From Parashewanella curva (lineage in GTDB: Bacteria; Pseudomonadota; Gammaproteobacteria; Enterobacterales; Shewanellaceae), in assembly GCF_003675895.1 (NCBI RefSeq), contig NZ_ML014758.1, positions 1 to 64,000 of the forward strand: a stretch of DNA of 64,000 bases. Direction: 5' to 3'. The position numbers and the translations under genes are program-made. Below are positions 39,948-48,557 of the stretch, piece by piece (the first letter of the stretch is position 1; each line of letters opens with the position of its first letter). Under the pieces are notes generated by a model that saw only the letters and a program-made list of their open reading frames with translations, ran no database searches and was not told the DNA's origin.

Positions 39948-41728
39948 TGACAGTCCAGCTTACATTCACTACACCATTAGCAGATTACACTTACCCACTA
40001 CAACTTCGGTTTGGTGGCAGTGTTCCTCAACCTGAACCTCCCATTAAAGATGGCTCAATTGGTATCGAGGTCGGGACGCTTTGGACAAGTACTACAGCCA
40101 TAGAAGAACAAACCACAGTGCAAAGTGGTTCTGATGCTATCGGCCAGCAAGTTGAGTTTAATTGGAATTCTGCAAAGTCAATTAAGCAGCAAGTCGCCAG
40201 TGCTTGGCATAAAGGCGAATTGCTCAATAACTCAATCGATTCTATTTGGTCGTTAATCGCCCTTACTCATAATCAAATCAAAGTGGTTTGGATTAGGGGA
40301 AATATTGAGTATTCACAAACTAAAGTGGATTGGGTAAAAGGTCAGGTACTGGAAAAAACATTGCAATCTGATTGGGTGGTGAATTCAGAATATCTTGAAC
40401 ACACAGACCAAGTGAATTGGATACTGGGTAACAAGCTTAATCAAATAATCGTAAGCCGTTATAACTCGTTTGAGTATCGCACTAATGACCATGACATTAA
40501 CTGGGGACCTCATGCCAGCCGTTGGATCTGTTCTACCAAATACCGTCCACCTGTAGACGGCAAAGTAAAACTGGAATTTAAAGAGCCATTTGCAACCAGC
40601 CCAAGCCCGATTCAACTTAGGTTCACACCATCACCAAATTATTGTTACTTCGATGATGGCGGCGGCTTAATCGACTCTAACCCAGTATTACCACCGATTG
40701 ATTTTAAGTTACCAATCGAGCCACAAATTAGAAGGAGCTACCTAATGCAGCCGACACTTGAATGCGTTCGGGTATCTGACAACAAAGTCATTGTATTAAG
40801 CGGTGTGTCGCTGTCTCATGCTCGTGGGCAATATGCGTGGTCCATTCGTGCCGATTTCAGCAGCCAATTAGACGCAAAAAACGCTGAAAATCAATTGCTA
40901 AAACTCACCATCAACGGCTATGAGTTTTTTGCTTTTTGTGAGCAATGCAGTGTTAGCCGCAGCTTTAACCAAACAAGGCATTCAGCTACAGGCCGCAGCC
41001 GTGTCGCTGAGTTAGCGTTACCGCATCAACGACCCATTAGTTACAACAACACGGTAGACCGCAGTTTTGCAGGCGCAGTCAGTGACATTTTACAAAACAG
41101 TGGCTGGTCAGCTGATGTGTCAGCGATTAATGATTTTACCATTCCAGCCGGTGCATTAAGTTTAAGCCAAGTGTCACCTATTGAAGCCGTTAATCAAATG
41201 GCAGGGCAGCTAGGATGCATGCTGGAATGTGATGATGAAAAGCGCACCATTAAAGTGTTACCAAAATTCCCAACAACACCTTGGAATTTTAACGATGCCA
41301 CCGTTGATGTGAGCTTGCATGAGTCGGTGATCACGAATCATTCTGAAACCGAACAAATCAATAAACTGTGTAATGCTTGTTGGGTTCGTGGTGAGCAGTT
41401 TGGCGTTAGTGCAAAAGTAAAACGCACTGGCAGTGCTGGTGATGTGCCTGCCGCTGATATTAATCAGCCTTTGATTGTGCATAACTCAGCTGCACAATTA
41501 GCGGGTACTCATGCCATTGCTGAAACAGGCCGTAAGCGTAATCACTCCATTACCGTTCCTATTATGAATGATTTACCACCATTAAAAAGCGGTATGTTGT
41601 TAGGTGTGGCGTTAGATGGTCGCACGTTTAAAGCCACTATTAACAGCGTCAACATCGATGTGCGCATTGGTGACAATGCCGCCATTACGGTATCGCAAAC
41701 CGTTAATGCCATTGAGCCACTAGAGTAG
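39947..41728 (+). CDS. Tail hub/tip protein
   Basis: 593 residues. The N-terminal third contains repeated Trp-containing segments (VDWVKGQVLEKTLQSDWVVN and similar, every 20-25 residues), an unusual repeat. The C-terminal half (SVSRSFNQTRHSATGRSRVA, SLSQVSPIEAVNQMAGQLGC, MLECDDEKRTIKVLPKFPTT) matches proteins of the phage baseplate-hub fold. It contacts the central fibre and anchors the tip. Confidence 0.6.
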   Translation: MTVQLTFTTPLADYTYPLQLRFGGSVPQPEPPIKDGSIGIEVGTLWTSTTAIEEQTTVQSGSDAIGQQVEFNWNSAKSIKQQVASAWHKGELLNNSIDSIWSLIALTHNQIKVVWIRGNIEYSQTKVDWVKGQVLEKTLQSDWVVNSEYLEHTDQVNWILGNKLNQIIVSRYNSFEYRTNDHDINWGPHASRWICSTKYRPPVDGKVKLEFKEPFATSPSPIQLRFTPSPNYCYFDDGGGLIDSNPVLPPIDFKLPIEPQIRRSYLMQPTLECVRVSDNKVIVLSGVSLSHARGQYAWSIRADFSSQLDAKNAENQLLKLTINGYEFFAFCEQCSVSRSFNQTRHSATGRSRVAELALPHQRPISYNNTVDRSFAGAVSDILQNSGWSADVSAINDFTIPAGALSLSQVSPIEAVNQMAGQLGCMLECDDEKRTIKVLPKFPTTPWNFNDATVDVSLHESVITNHSETEQINKLCNACWVRGEQFGVSAKVKRTGSAGDVPAADINQPLIVHNSAAQLAGTHAIAETGRKRNHSITVPIMNDLPPLKSGMLLGVALDGRTFKATINSVNIDVRIGDNAAITVSQTVNAIEPLE

Positions 41729-41737
41729 GATCTCAAT

Positions 41738-41950
41738 ATGCTTCAACAATTAAAACAATCTTTGGGTTCACAAAGACAAATATTAAAAGTCACTCAGTCG
41801 CACAGTGACGGCACAGTCTCAGCCGTTTCGCCTAGCGGTCATGGTGTGAGAGTGATTGGCTCAGGCTCAGTGAACAGTCATATTTATGTGCAAGATGGTC
41901 GAGTATTAGGCACTGCCCCAGATTTACCCCATTCAGATATCGAGGTTTAA
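41738..41950 (+). CDS. Small beta-rich tail protein
   Basis: 70 residues. MLQQLKQSLGSQRQILKVTQ, then GTVSAVSPSGHGVRVIGSGS, has an OB-like strand pattern. It starts 9 bases after the hub gene and is probably a structural accessory. No family was recognised. Confidence 0.55.
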   Translation: MLQQLKQSLGSQRQILKVTQSHSDGTVSAVSPSGHGVRVIGSGSVNSHIYVQDGRVLGTAPDLPHSDIEV

Positions 41951-41952
41951 TC

Positions 41953-42327
41953 ATGGATTTAGAATATACCGAAATACCCGTTGTAGAGACAAAACTCAAA
42001 GCGGGTGAGCGCTGGCGTGTTAAAGGTAAAGTGTTGAAGCCGAACTCTGATGAACTGCAAGATTTAACGCCTTATACCGCTAAAATGGAATTTCGTGTTG
42101 AATCTACTCGCCAGTTGTTAACCACCCTAACCCATGAAGAGGGCATTAAGTTATTGAATGCTTCAGGTGATCATAATTACGAGATTGATTTATCCAGCTT
42201 ACGCAGCCTGAAATTTAACGATGTAAAAGAAGTAGTCGCGGATTTGTTTCTGTTTAATGGCGAAACCGCCTATCCAATCCTAGATGTGCATTTTGAAATC
42301 ACTCGGAGCCATACTACATGGAATTAG
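41953..42327 (+). CDS. Tail-fibre attachment-type protein
   Basis: 124 residues. The pattern KVLKPNSDELQDLTPYTAKM, then EFRVESTRQLLTTLTHEEGI, and DLFLFNGETAYPILDVHFEI resembles BppU-like or upper-baseplate immunoglobulin-type domains of phage tails. It overlaps the collagen-like fibre by 10 bases. Confidence 0.55.
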   Translation: MDLEYTEIPVVETKLKAGERWRVKGKVLKPNSDELQDLTPYTAKMEFRVESTRQLLTTLTHEEGIKLLNASGDHNYEIDLSSLRSLKFNDVKEVVADLFLFNGETAYPILDVHFEITRSHTTWN

Positions 42328-43424
42328 TGACTCGATTAAATGACTCACCCAAAGCATTAGAGCCAACAAAGTTATCTCAGCCGTTAGTGGTTCAAACCAT
42401 TGAGGTTAATATCCCAACAGGTGATGGTCGTTCTATTACTCAAATTGGGCTCACTGTCGATCTAAAACTGCAGTTTACTTTTAGTGATGGTCAGCTGATC
42501 ACCTCTGGTGAACCCTTTCCTACTCCTGAAAAGGGCGATAAGGGTGATCGTGGTAACGATGGTCAAAATGGCACTGATGGCACTGACGGTAAAAACGCTT
42601 ATCAACTAGCTGTTGATAATGGTTATTCTGGTTCACTTTCTCAATGGTTGCTTTCTCTTGTCGGAGCAGCAGGCCAAGACGGTGCTAAAGGTGACAAGGG
42701 GGATAAAGGTGATCGCGGTAACGATGGTTCAAATGGTGTTAACGGCACTGATGGCAAAAGCGCTTATCAATTAGCGGTTGACAGTGGTTATTCTGGTTCA
42801 CTTTCTCAATGGTTGCTTTCTCTTGTTGGTGCCGCAGGCCAAGATGGTGTAAAAGGTGACAAGGGCGATAAGGGTGATCGCGGTAACGATGGTCAAAATG
42901 GTACTAACGGCATTGATGGTGATGACGGCAAAAGCGCTTATCAGATTTGGTTAGATGCAGGTAACTCAGGTTCAGAAGCTGACTTTATTGCATCGTTAAA
43001 AGGTCAACGTGGCGTTGATGGTGCCGCAGGCCAAGATGGTGCAAAAGGTGATAAGGGCGATAAAGGTGATCGTGGTAACGATGGTCAAAACGGTGCTAAT
43101 GGCACAAACGGCAACGATGGCGATGACGGCAAAAGCGCTTATCAAATTTGGTTAGATGCGGGTAACTCAGGAACCCAAGCGGATTTCCTTGCATCACTGA
43201 AAGGTGAAAAAGGCGATAAGGGCGATTCGGGTACAGGTGGCGGTGGTGGCAGTAGTTTTTTAACCATCACTGAAACCGACCTTAATCATTCTGACTTCAT
43301 TTTCTATGGCGGCACTGATGCCAACAGCGTGTTTAAAATCAACCGCTATTCAAAAGCCAATCCAACACAACGAACCCAAGCTACTGGCGCATGGGCTGAT
43401 CGTTTAACTCTTTCATACAGCTAG
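42318..43424 (+). CDS. Collagen-like tail fibre
   Basis: 368 residues. A short N-terminal attachment domain is followed by Gly-X-Y tracts (GDKGDRGNDGQNGTDGTDG and three further tracts) alternating with a repeated globular module: (A/S)YQLAVDNGYSGSLSQWLL twice and SAYQIWLDAGNSG-type twice. The C-terminus has a Gly-rich hinge and a small beta domain. Gly-X-Y tracts form triple helices, so a trimeric fibre is likely. The DNA repeats make the region prone to length changes. Confidence 0.8.
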   Translation: MELVTRLNDSPKALEPTKLSQPLVVQTIEVNIPTGDGRSITQIGLTVDLKLQFTFSDGQLITSGEPFPTPEKGDKGDRGNDGQNGTDGTDGKNAYQLAVDNGYSGSLSQWLLSLVGAAGQDGAKGDKGDKGDRGNDGSNGVNGTDGKSAYQLAVDSGYSGSLSQWLLSLVGAAGQDGVKGDKGDKGDRGNDGQNGTNGIDGDDGKSAYQIWLDAGNSGSEADFIASLKGQRGVDGAAGQDGAKGDKGDKGDRGNDGQNGANGTNGNDGDDGKSAYQIWLDAGNSGTQADFLASLKGEKGDKGDSGTGGGGGSSFLTITETDLNHSDFIFYGGTDANSVFKINRYSKANPTQRTQATGAWADRLTLSYS

Positions 43425-43432
43425 GGCTTATT

Positions 43433-45208
43433 ATGTCAATTACAGGAATTACCGCCACCGATGACAATGGCGTTAAGCGTATTACTAATGCTCAGTTATC
43501 AGCGAACGCCACCATTGATGGCGAAACTGTTATTTTAGATGGTCCATCGAGCCAATTAAAAGCAACGGGGTTACCTGGTATCACTATCAAAAATTCACAA
43601 ATCAAAATTGATGCGGATACGCCCAACAATGCTGATGATGCCAGTTGTTTTACCTATGGTGCACGACAAAACGACAACAGCCGATTAAGAGTTATCGATA
43701 ACTCAACAGTATTAATCGCGCCGTTATCCATCCGTAAAAACATGCACATTTCAGAAGTATCGAATAGCAGCGTGATTGAAAGCGGTGGCACTAAGAATAT
43801 GTTTTGTTATAGCCAGCGTAACTGCATTATTCAAAATGCCGTTTTTCGTGGTATCAATGTTTGGGAAATATTTGGCGCACCTTCTATTGCAGCAGGTATT
43901 ACCATTGATGGTGCAAACTTCGGTTATTTAAACTGGGAAACGCCACGGCTAGATTTCCTTGGCTTTGCCGTAAAGAATATTCAAACGGCTCATGCGTGGG
44001 TGGGTTCTGGTAATGGTGGCAATAACCATGTGTGGCACTGGAATAATGATCCTTCGTTTGATAACACCAAGTTAAGGCTACAAGCACAAAATAATCGTTA
44101 TTATGAAGGAATCAGCATTGCTTATCAGTTTATGGATCGTGATTCTGGCAATCCCGTTGAAAACGTAACGGTAATTTATCGTGATAATTTTCAATCTAAT
44201 ACCTCAGTTCGTGGGCGATACAAAACCGATAATCAAGGCAAGTTAACCGGTACATTTGACAGTAAAAACAGAAGTAATGGCTCAAATGAATCACGGCCAG
44301 CTTTGTTTATGTTGGATAAATTTTCAGATACCAACGGCAATGATCACCAAAGCCCGGGCGGCGGCAGTAGTTATTCAATTCGAGATGTTGAAAATAAATT
44401 AGAAGTACGCTCTTATCTACATGAGGCTCCTGCAGGTTTTGGCGAAACTGATGTATTTAACTTATCTTCACCAATCGGAGCGTTAAACCCTGATTATTCA
44501 GTGGCTCAGTTCTCTCGTTTTGTGATGGTGCCCGATGCCATGATCACTGAAAGCGACCAAGCAGCTGTGGCGGCATACACTACCATTGAGAACTCAGCAA
44601 AGTTTTACGATCGAGTGAAAAAGAACTGGGCTGATAATGATTCACAACCTACGGTAGCAAAACAAGACTCCACCATTGATGCTGGAAGTTTGAATATTGT
44701 TATCAACGCCACAGCGAGTAATGCTTTTGCTATTTCTGGTAACACCATCACCATTAAAGCCAGCATATTTACAGGCAGCATTAAAACCACTGGCACTGTG
44801 ACACTGCAAAATGGTGCAACGGTAAGCGGCACGATTCAAGACAGTAATGGCGATAGCTCAATCAGTGTTACTGTACCAGCTGGGTTTGATACCATTAGCG
44901 TTCATGCTACTCAAGCCGATGCAGATAACGGCACTAATACATTAGCCAGTGGGTTAAGCTTCCGATATCAATCATCAAGTAGAGGTGACACAGATATTTG
45001 GTACCGCTTAATCAAAAATGATGGCTCAGAAATCGTGAGTAAATATCGCTTACCATCTGGCGCAGGTATTTACACCACAAACTTGGTTGTTACCGCAGAA
45101 AATGCCGCATTAGGTCAGATTGTGAATGATATGGCTCAGCTAAAGGCTGATTTAGCCGTTGCTAAATTACAATCCACCATTGCGGCCACCAATACTCAGC
45201 CAGTTTAA
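43433..45208 (+). CDS. Tail fibre protein, distal
   Basis: 591 residues. Beta-helix or beta-solenoid-like N-terminus (repeats of ITxxxxxANATIDGETVILD type), a long beta-rich middle with conserved HVWHWNNDPSFDNTKLRLQA, and a C-terminal helical tail (ENAALGQIVNDMAQLKADLA) that may trimerise. It is the last rightward gene and probably determines host binding. Confidence 0.65.
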   Translation: MSITGITATDDNGVKRITNAQLSANATIDGETVILDGPSSQLKATGLPGITIKNSQIKIDADTPNNADDASCFTYGARQNDNSRLRVIDNSTVLIAPLSIRKNMHISEVSNSSVIESGGTKNMFCYSQRNCIIQNAVFRGINVWEIFGAPSIAAGITIDGANFGYLNWETPRLDFLGFAVKNIQTAHAWVGSGNGGNNHVWHWNNDPSFDNTKLRLQAQNNRYYEGISIAYQFMDRDSGNPVENVTVIYRDNFQSNTSVRGRYKTDNQGKLTGTFDSKNRSNGSNESRPALFMLDKFSDTNGNDHQSPGGGSSYSIRDVENKLEVRSYLHEAPAGFGETDVFNLSSPIGALNPDYSVAQFSRFVMVPDAMITESDQAAVAAYTTIENSAKFYDRVKKNWADNDSQPTVAKQDSTIDAGSLNIVINATASNAFAISGNTITIKASIFTGSIKTTGTVTLQNGATVSGTIQDSNGDSSISVTVPAGFDTISVHATQADADNGTNTLASGLSFRYQSSSRGDTDIWYRLIKNDGSEIVSKYRLPSGAGIYTTNLVVTAENAALGQIVNDMAQLKADLAVAKLQSTIAATNTQPV

Positions 45209-46278
45209 CTGGCTGTTTGGTTTTCTTTGTCTTGTAATCGATTCGGGAATAAATCAGTGTAAATTTGCCAGAGTGTATTAATGTTTTTATGGCCTGTCAC
45301 TTGTGCCACTTCATCAATGGCATAGCCTTTTTCTAATAACCGGCTTGCGCCTTCTCTTCTTAAATCGTGGTACCTCAGATCTTTAATTCCTAATTCTGTC
45401 CTTGCGTCTTGAAATCCTTTACTTACGGAACGTTTATTGAAAGGAAATATCCTTTCATCCGTCTTGGGTTGTTTCTGGATAATTTCCCAAGCCCCACCAA
45501 TTAACGGCACCATCATGTGGTTGCCTATCTTTTTACGTGGATCTTTTCTATCACGAACCATCACCGCTTTTTGTTTTTTGTCAACATCTTCCCAACGTAT
45601 CGAACAAACTTCTCCAATCCGCATACAACTTAAAATTGAAAAGTCTAAGATATCAATAAAAGGGATCTTGCCGCATTTGTAGGATTGCCTTTCAACCAAT
45701 CGAGCTTTTATTTTCTCCAATTCATTATCAGTTGGTCTGCGGCTGCGTTTTTCAGCTTTAAAAATAACTCTTTGATCATACAGTGCAATTTTTGCTTCAT
45801 TGACACATTCATCACTGACTTCATAACCAAAATTCGGTTTAGCCAATCGCATGCACCATTTCAAGTATGACAGTTGTTGCATTACCGTTGAGCCTTTAAC
45901 ACCAGTTGCACACCTATTTTTCGCATAGGTAACAACATGATGAGCTTTAATGTCAGTAATCGACAGTGTTGCTAATTCAGACTCTTTAAGCTTGGTCAAA
46001 ACATAACGCTTGGTATCGCCAAGGTGGATTTGGTTGTCATTAAGATATTTATCAAGTAATTCAGATAAAGAAATTTGACTGCAGACAGCTTTAACACCAT
46101 GTTGAGTTAATTCTTGAGAACGTTTCTTTCCCCAAGCTTCAGCCGCCGCCTTTTTGATAAATGTACGACTTTCGTTAAATACAATCTTACCTTTGTTTTT
46201 AACCCTAACCGCACACCGATATCTGGGTGAGCCATCAGCCCTAATACGCTTTTCAACTCGATAAAACGCCATAACCAA
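45205..46278 (-). CDS. int: Site-specific integrase (tyrosine recombinase)
   Basis: 357 residues with N-terminal arm-binding part, core-binding domain (about 75-165), and catalytic domain: Arg in CMRIGEVC, His-x-x-Arg in LRYHDLRREG, His in TGHKN, and nucleophile Tyr in WQIYTDL. It is read leftward from just inside attR, overlaps the tail fibre stop by 4 bases, and should catalyse integration into yecM. Confidence 0.9.
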   Translation of the reverse strand: MVMAFYRVEKRIRADGSPRYRCAVRVKNKGKIVFNESRTFIKKAAAEAWGKKRSQELTQHGVKAVCSQISLSELLDKYLNDNQIHLGDTKRYVLTKLKESELATLSITDIKAHHVVTYAKNRCATGVKGSTVMQQLSYLKWCMRLAKPNFGYEVSDECVNEAKIALYDQRVIFKAEKRSRRPTDNELEKIKARLVERQSYKCGKIPFIDILDFSILSCMRIGEVCSIRWEDVDKKQKAVMVRDRKDPRKKIGNHMMVPLIGGAWEIIQKQPKTDERIFPFNKRSVSKGFQDARTELGIKDLRYHDLRREGASRLLEKGYAIDEVAQVTGHKNINTLWQIYTDLFPNRLQDKENQTAS

Positions 46279-46287
46279 TCCTAAACC

Positions 46288-46345
46288 TTGGGTACCTGAA
46301 CTTTAAACAGTAAAATATTTAAGGGTACCCCAGTGGGTACCCGTT
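46288..46345. promoter_or_regulatory. Possible arm-type integrase sites, right end
   Basis: TTGGGTACCTGAA (46288-46300), GGGTACCCCAG (46323-46333) and TGGGTACCCGTT (46334-46345) share the GGTACC core with 3729-3742 at the other end. They lie between the integrase gene and attR and may bind integrase or repress its promoter. Confidence 0.45.
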
Positions 46346-46445
46346 AAAATAAGAATAATGTAAAAACCTTGAAAATACTAGATAATAAACGGTAATCAGA
46401 AACCCTCGGTTTTAAAGGTTAATTTGCCGACAGGGCGCTATGCTG

Positions 46446-47030
46446 CTATATTTCAGAGGATTCGCTTAAGATAATGTCTTGAATTGAGTGAGGATGCAAC
46501 TTAATACAAATGTTATCTTTTTTTAACGCAATAGTTGGATTGGCTAAGCGTTCATGTTCACCACAAGGGCTACTGAGTTTGACCTTAACTCCGGTTTGAC
46601 CGTTTATGTGTGGTGCTAATTGTGGGATGACGGATAATACATCTTCAGTTAATTGGTCACAGCTCTTTGCATGGCTAGGAACAACAAACTCTACATGCTC
46701 CCACCCCTCTTCTGGATATATTTTATCATTGGGATAAGGTAGCTCAATGCAAGGTACTTCCTTGCCATTAAGAATCAATGGCTGAGTTAATTTAAATATC
46801 AAAATGGGTCTTCCATTGATGATATTTTCTGAAATGACTGTCCCTCTCAATTCTAAAAATGCTCGGAACTGATCTGCAAGAAGCGTTGAGTTAACGCGAA
46901 TCGCGGCGTGATCACACTCTAAACTTAAGGCAGAAAGAGATAATTCTTTTTCAAGTTGTTGAATCTTTTTTGAGAATATTAACCATTGCTCATCAAGAAT
47001 GTTTTTTACTTTTTTGGGTATTGCTGGCAT
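46446..47030 (-). CDS. yecM: YecM family protein (VOC fold), C-terminus supplied by the prophage
   Basis: 194 residues. Blocks LECDHAAIRVNSTLLADQFR, SENIINGRPILIFKL, IELPYPNDKIYPEEGWEHVE and SSPCGEHERLANPT match E. coli YecM, a small metal-binding VOC-fold protein of unknown function. The att core encodes HSIQDII near the C-terminus. The last residues LSESSEI come from prophage DNA, and the native tail (DSEQEH) sits at attL. The protein therefore remains complete after integration. Confidence 0.85.
   Translation of the reverse strand: MPAIPKKVKNILDEQWLIFSKKIQQLEKELSLSALSLECDHAAIRVNSTLLADQFRAFLELRGTVISENIINGRPILIFKLTQPLILNGKEVPCIELPYPNDKIYPEEGWEHVEFVVPSHAKSCDQLTEDVLSVIPQLAPHINGQTGVKVKLSSPCGEHERLANPTIALKKDNICIKLHPHSIQDIILSESSEI
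46471..46490. repeat. attR core, 20-bp direct repeat
   Basis: Exact copy of attL (3648-3667), within the 3' end of yecM on the minus strand. Confidence 0.9.
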
Positions 47031-47144
47031 TTAAGAATCACTAAAATTTGGGCGTACAATATTATATTCCAAAAAGTACTTTTAATTGAATAATACAACT
47101 GTCTCACAATGAATCTCTATTTCGCTTATTTATACGAGGTTAAT

Positions 47145-47606
47145 GTGGCCGGACAACCAGTCGTAAATACACAAGGCTCGGACAGCAGCATCTCAAGTTG
47201 TCGTGATGGTGCCAATCAGCAAGAAGGTCTTAGTGTTGATTTGAATCAGAAAAGTTATCAAGTAGATAGTTCATTGTCGGGGGATACAAGAGCACTCTCT
47301 CAACAAGGTGAAGCGCCAGTTGCTCATGCGTATAAGGGGTTTCATGAGCAAAACGCAAATTCGGTAGTGATCTATTACAGCAATGGTGCTGTAGTTGACT
47401 CGAAAAGTGAAAAGGCCTTTGTCTCAAAAGGGCCTTACAGGCCTCCCCAGTATAGAAACGCAGTAAATGCTCAACCTCTGGATGAAGGAAAAATTTTACC
47501 CACTGTACGTGTAGCAAAACAACAGCAAAAGTATCAATATTATGGAGCGTGGCCTAAGGGGGATAAAGGTCGTGCAGATAAAAGTGATAATTGGAGAAAC
47601 CCCTAA
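47145..47606 (+). CDS. Hypothetical protein
   Basis: 153 residues from GTG 47145 behind GAGGTT; an ATG 12 codons upstream (47109) lacks a ribosome site. The protein is hydrophilic, Gln- and Ser-rich, and lacks a signal or membrane segment. NSVVIYYSNGAVVDSKS and a basic end (YYGAWPKGDKGRADKSDNWR) stand out. No family was recognised. Codon pattern suggests it may be real, but the evidence is limited. Confidence 0.45.
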   Translation: MAGQPVVNTQGSDSSISSCRDGANQQEGLSVDLNQKSYQVDSSLSGDTRALSQQGEAPVAHAYKGFHEQNANSVVIYYSNGAVVDSKSEKAFVSKGPYRPPQYRNAVNAQPLDEGKILPTVRVAKQQQKYQYYGAWPKGDKGRADKSDNWRNP

Positions 47607-47716
47607 TATTTTGGTTGTCTAGAGCTATAAAACCATTAGAAAACAAACGAACTTCAATCAAAAAAACCTTTAGGTGGTATTATTATTTAATTACTTAAAT
47701 ATACGTCATGTAAAAA

Positions 47717-48547
47717 ATGGAAAAAACACAGCCAGATGGCACACCTTTTCAGCTTCTTCTTCGTAGAGTGATTTTTGGTACTGATACATTCGCTGGTAGA
47801 GCATTCGATATTGCCTTAATCATCAGCATTGTGGCAAGCGTATCGTTACTGTTGTTGGATACGATTAATTCAATTCATCAACAATATGGTGAAGTGTTAA
47901 GTATTCTTGAATGGAGCTTTACGATTCTTTTTACCATAGAGTATGGTTTACGCATTTATAGCAGTGCTAATCGATGGTCCTATTTCCGCAGTTTCTATGG
48001 TGTGGTGGATTTACTTTCTATTTTACCTAGCTATTTGATGCTGATTTTCCCTGGTGCCAGTTTTACTTTAGTCATAAGAGTACTTCGCTTATTTCGAGTG
48101 TTTAGAGTCTTGAAGCTGATTCGCTATTTAAGTGAAGGTAATCTTTTACTTAGAGCAATGCTGCAATCTTCTCGTAAAATCTTTGTATTTTTCTTTTCGG
48201 TAAGTCTGATTATTTTGGTCTTAGGTGCAATTATGTATGAAGTAGAAGGGCCTGAAAATGGCTTTACTTCAATTCCTACATCAATCTATTGGACGGTCGT
48301 GACCATTACTACAGTGGGTTATGGTGATATTACGCCACATACTTATTTAGGAAAAACCATTGCTGCATTTACTATGCTGTTGGGGTACTCCATTATTGCA
48401 ATTCCTACAGGTATTTTGACGGCTGAGATTTCTCAAGAAATAGGCAAACATAGAGATTTACGAAGTTGTAGTAACTGCTCTACGACGGGTCATGAATCCA
48501 AAGCGCATTACTGTTATCACTGTGGTGCTGAACTGCAAGAGATTTAG
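47717..48547 (+). CDS. Voltage-gated potassium channel with C-terminal zinc ribbon
   Basis: 276 residues. Six transmembrane helices: S1 from about residue 25, S4 with regularly spaced Arg (LVIRVLRLFRVFRVLKLIRY), a pore loop with the selectivity filter TITTVGYGD, and S6 (AFTMLLGYSIIAIPTGILTA). The last 25 residues carry C-x2-C and C-x2-C pairs (SCSNCSTTG, YCYHCGAEL), a zinc ribbon often seen on bacterial Kv-like channels. It probably conducts K+ across the inner membrane. Confidence 0.85.
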   Translation: MEKTQPDGTPFQLLLRRVIFGTDTFAGRAFDIALIISIVASVSLLLLDTINSIHQQYGEVLSILEWSFTILFTIEYGLRIYSSANRWSYFRSFYGVVDLLSILPSYLMLIFPGASFTLVIRVLRLFRVFRVLKLIRYLSEGNLLLRAMLQSSRKIFVFFFSVSLIILVLGAIMYEVEGPENGFTSIPTSIYWTVVTITTVGYGDITPHTYLGKTIAAFTMLLGYSIIAIPTGILTAEISQEIGKHRDLRSCSNCSTTGHESKAHYCYHCGAELQEI

Positions 48548-48557
48548 AGGGCATAAA

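Larger units (their letters stand above)
3648..46490. mobile_element. Integrated, apparently complete siphovirus-like prophage (about 43 kb)
   Basis: The element is bounded by the 20-bp att repeats in yecM. It contains an integrase, two XRE repressors and a Cro-like gene, a lambda O/P-like replication pair with iterons, a lysis cassette, a terminase, portal, capsid and protease head module, and a long-tail module with a tape measure of 1154 aa and collagen-like fibres. No disrupted essential gene was noticed, so it may be inducible. The head module mixes lambda-type terminase, portal and gpW with a Mu gpT-like capsid. A tape measure without sheath or baseplate genes suggests a long non-contractile tail; this is an inference. 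Confidence 0.93.

Noticed and set aside
47230..47517. Minus-strand frame of 95 aa against the hypothetical gene at 47145
   Set aside because: No ribosome site and an odd composition; the plus strand is only slightly better, so neither is strong, but the plus frame is longer.
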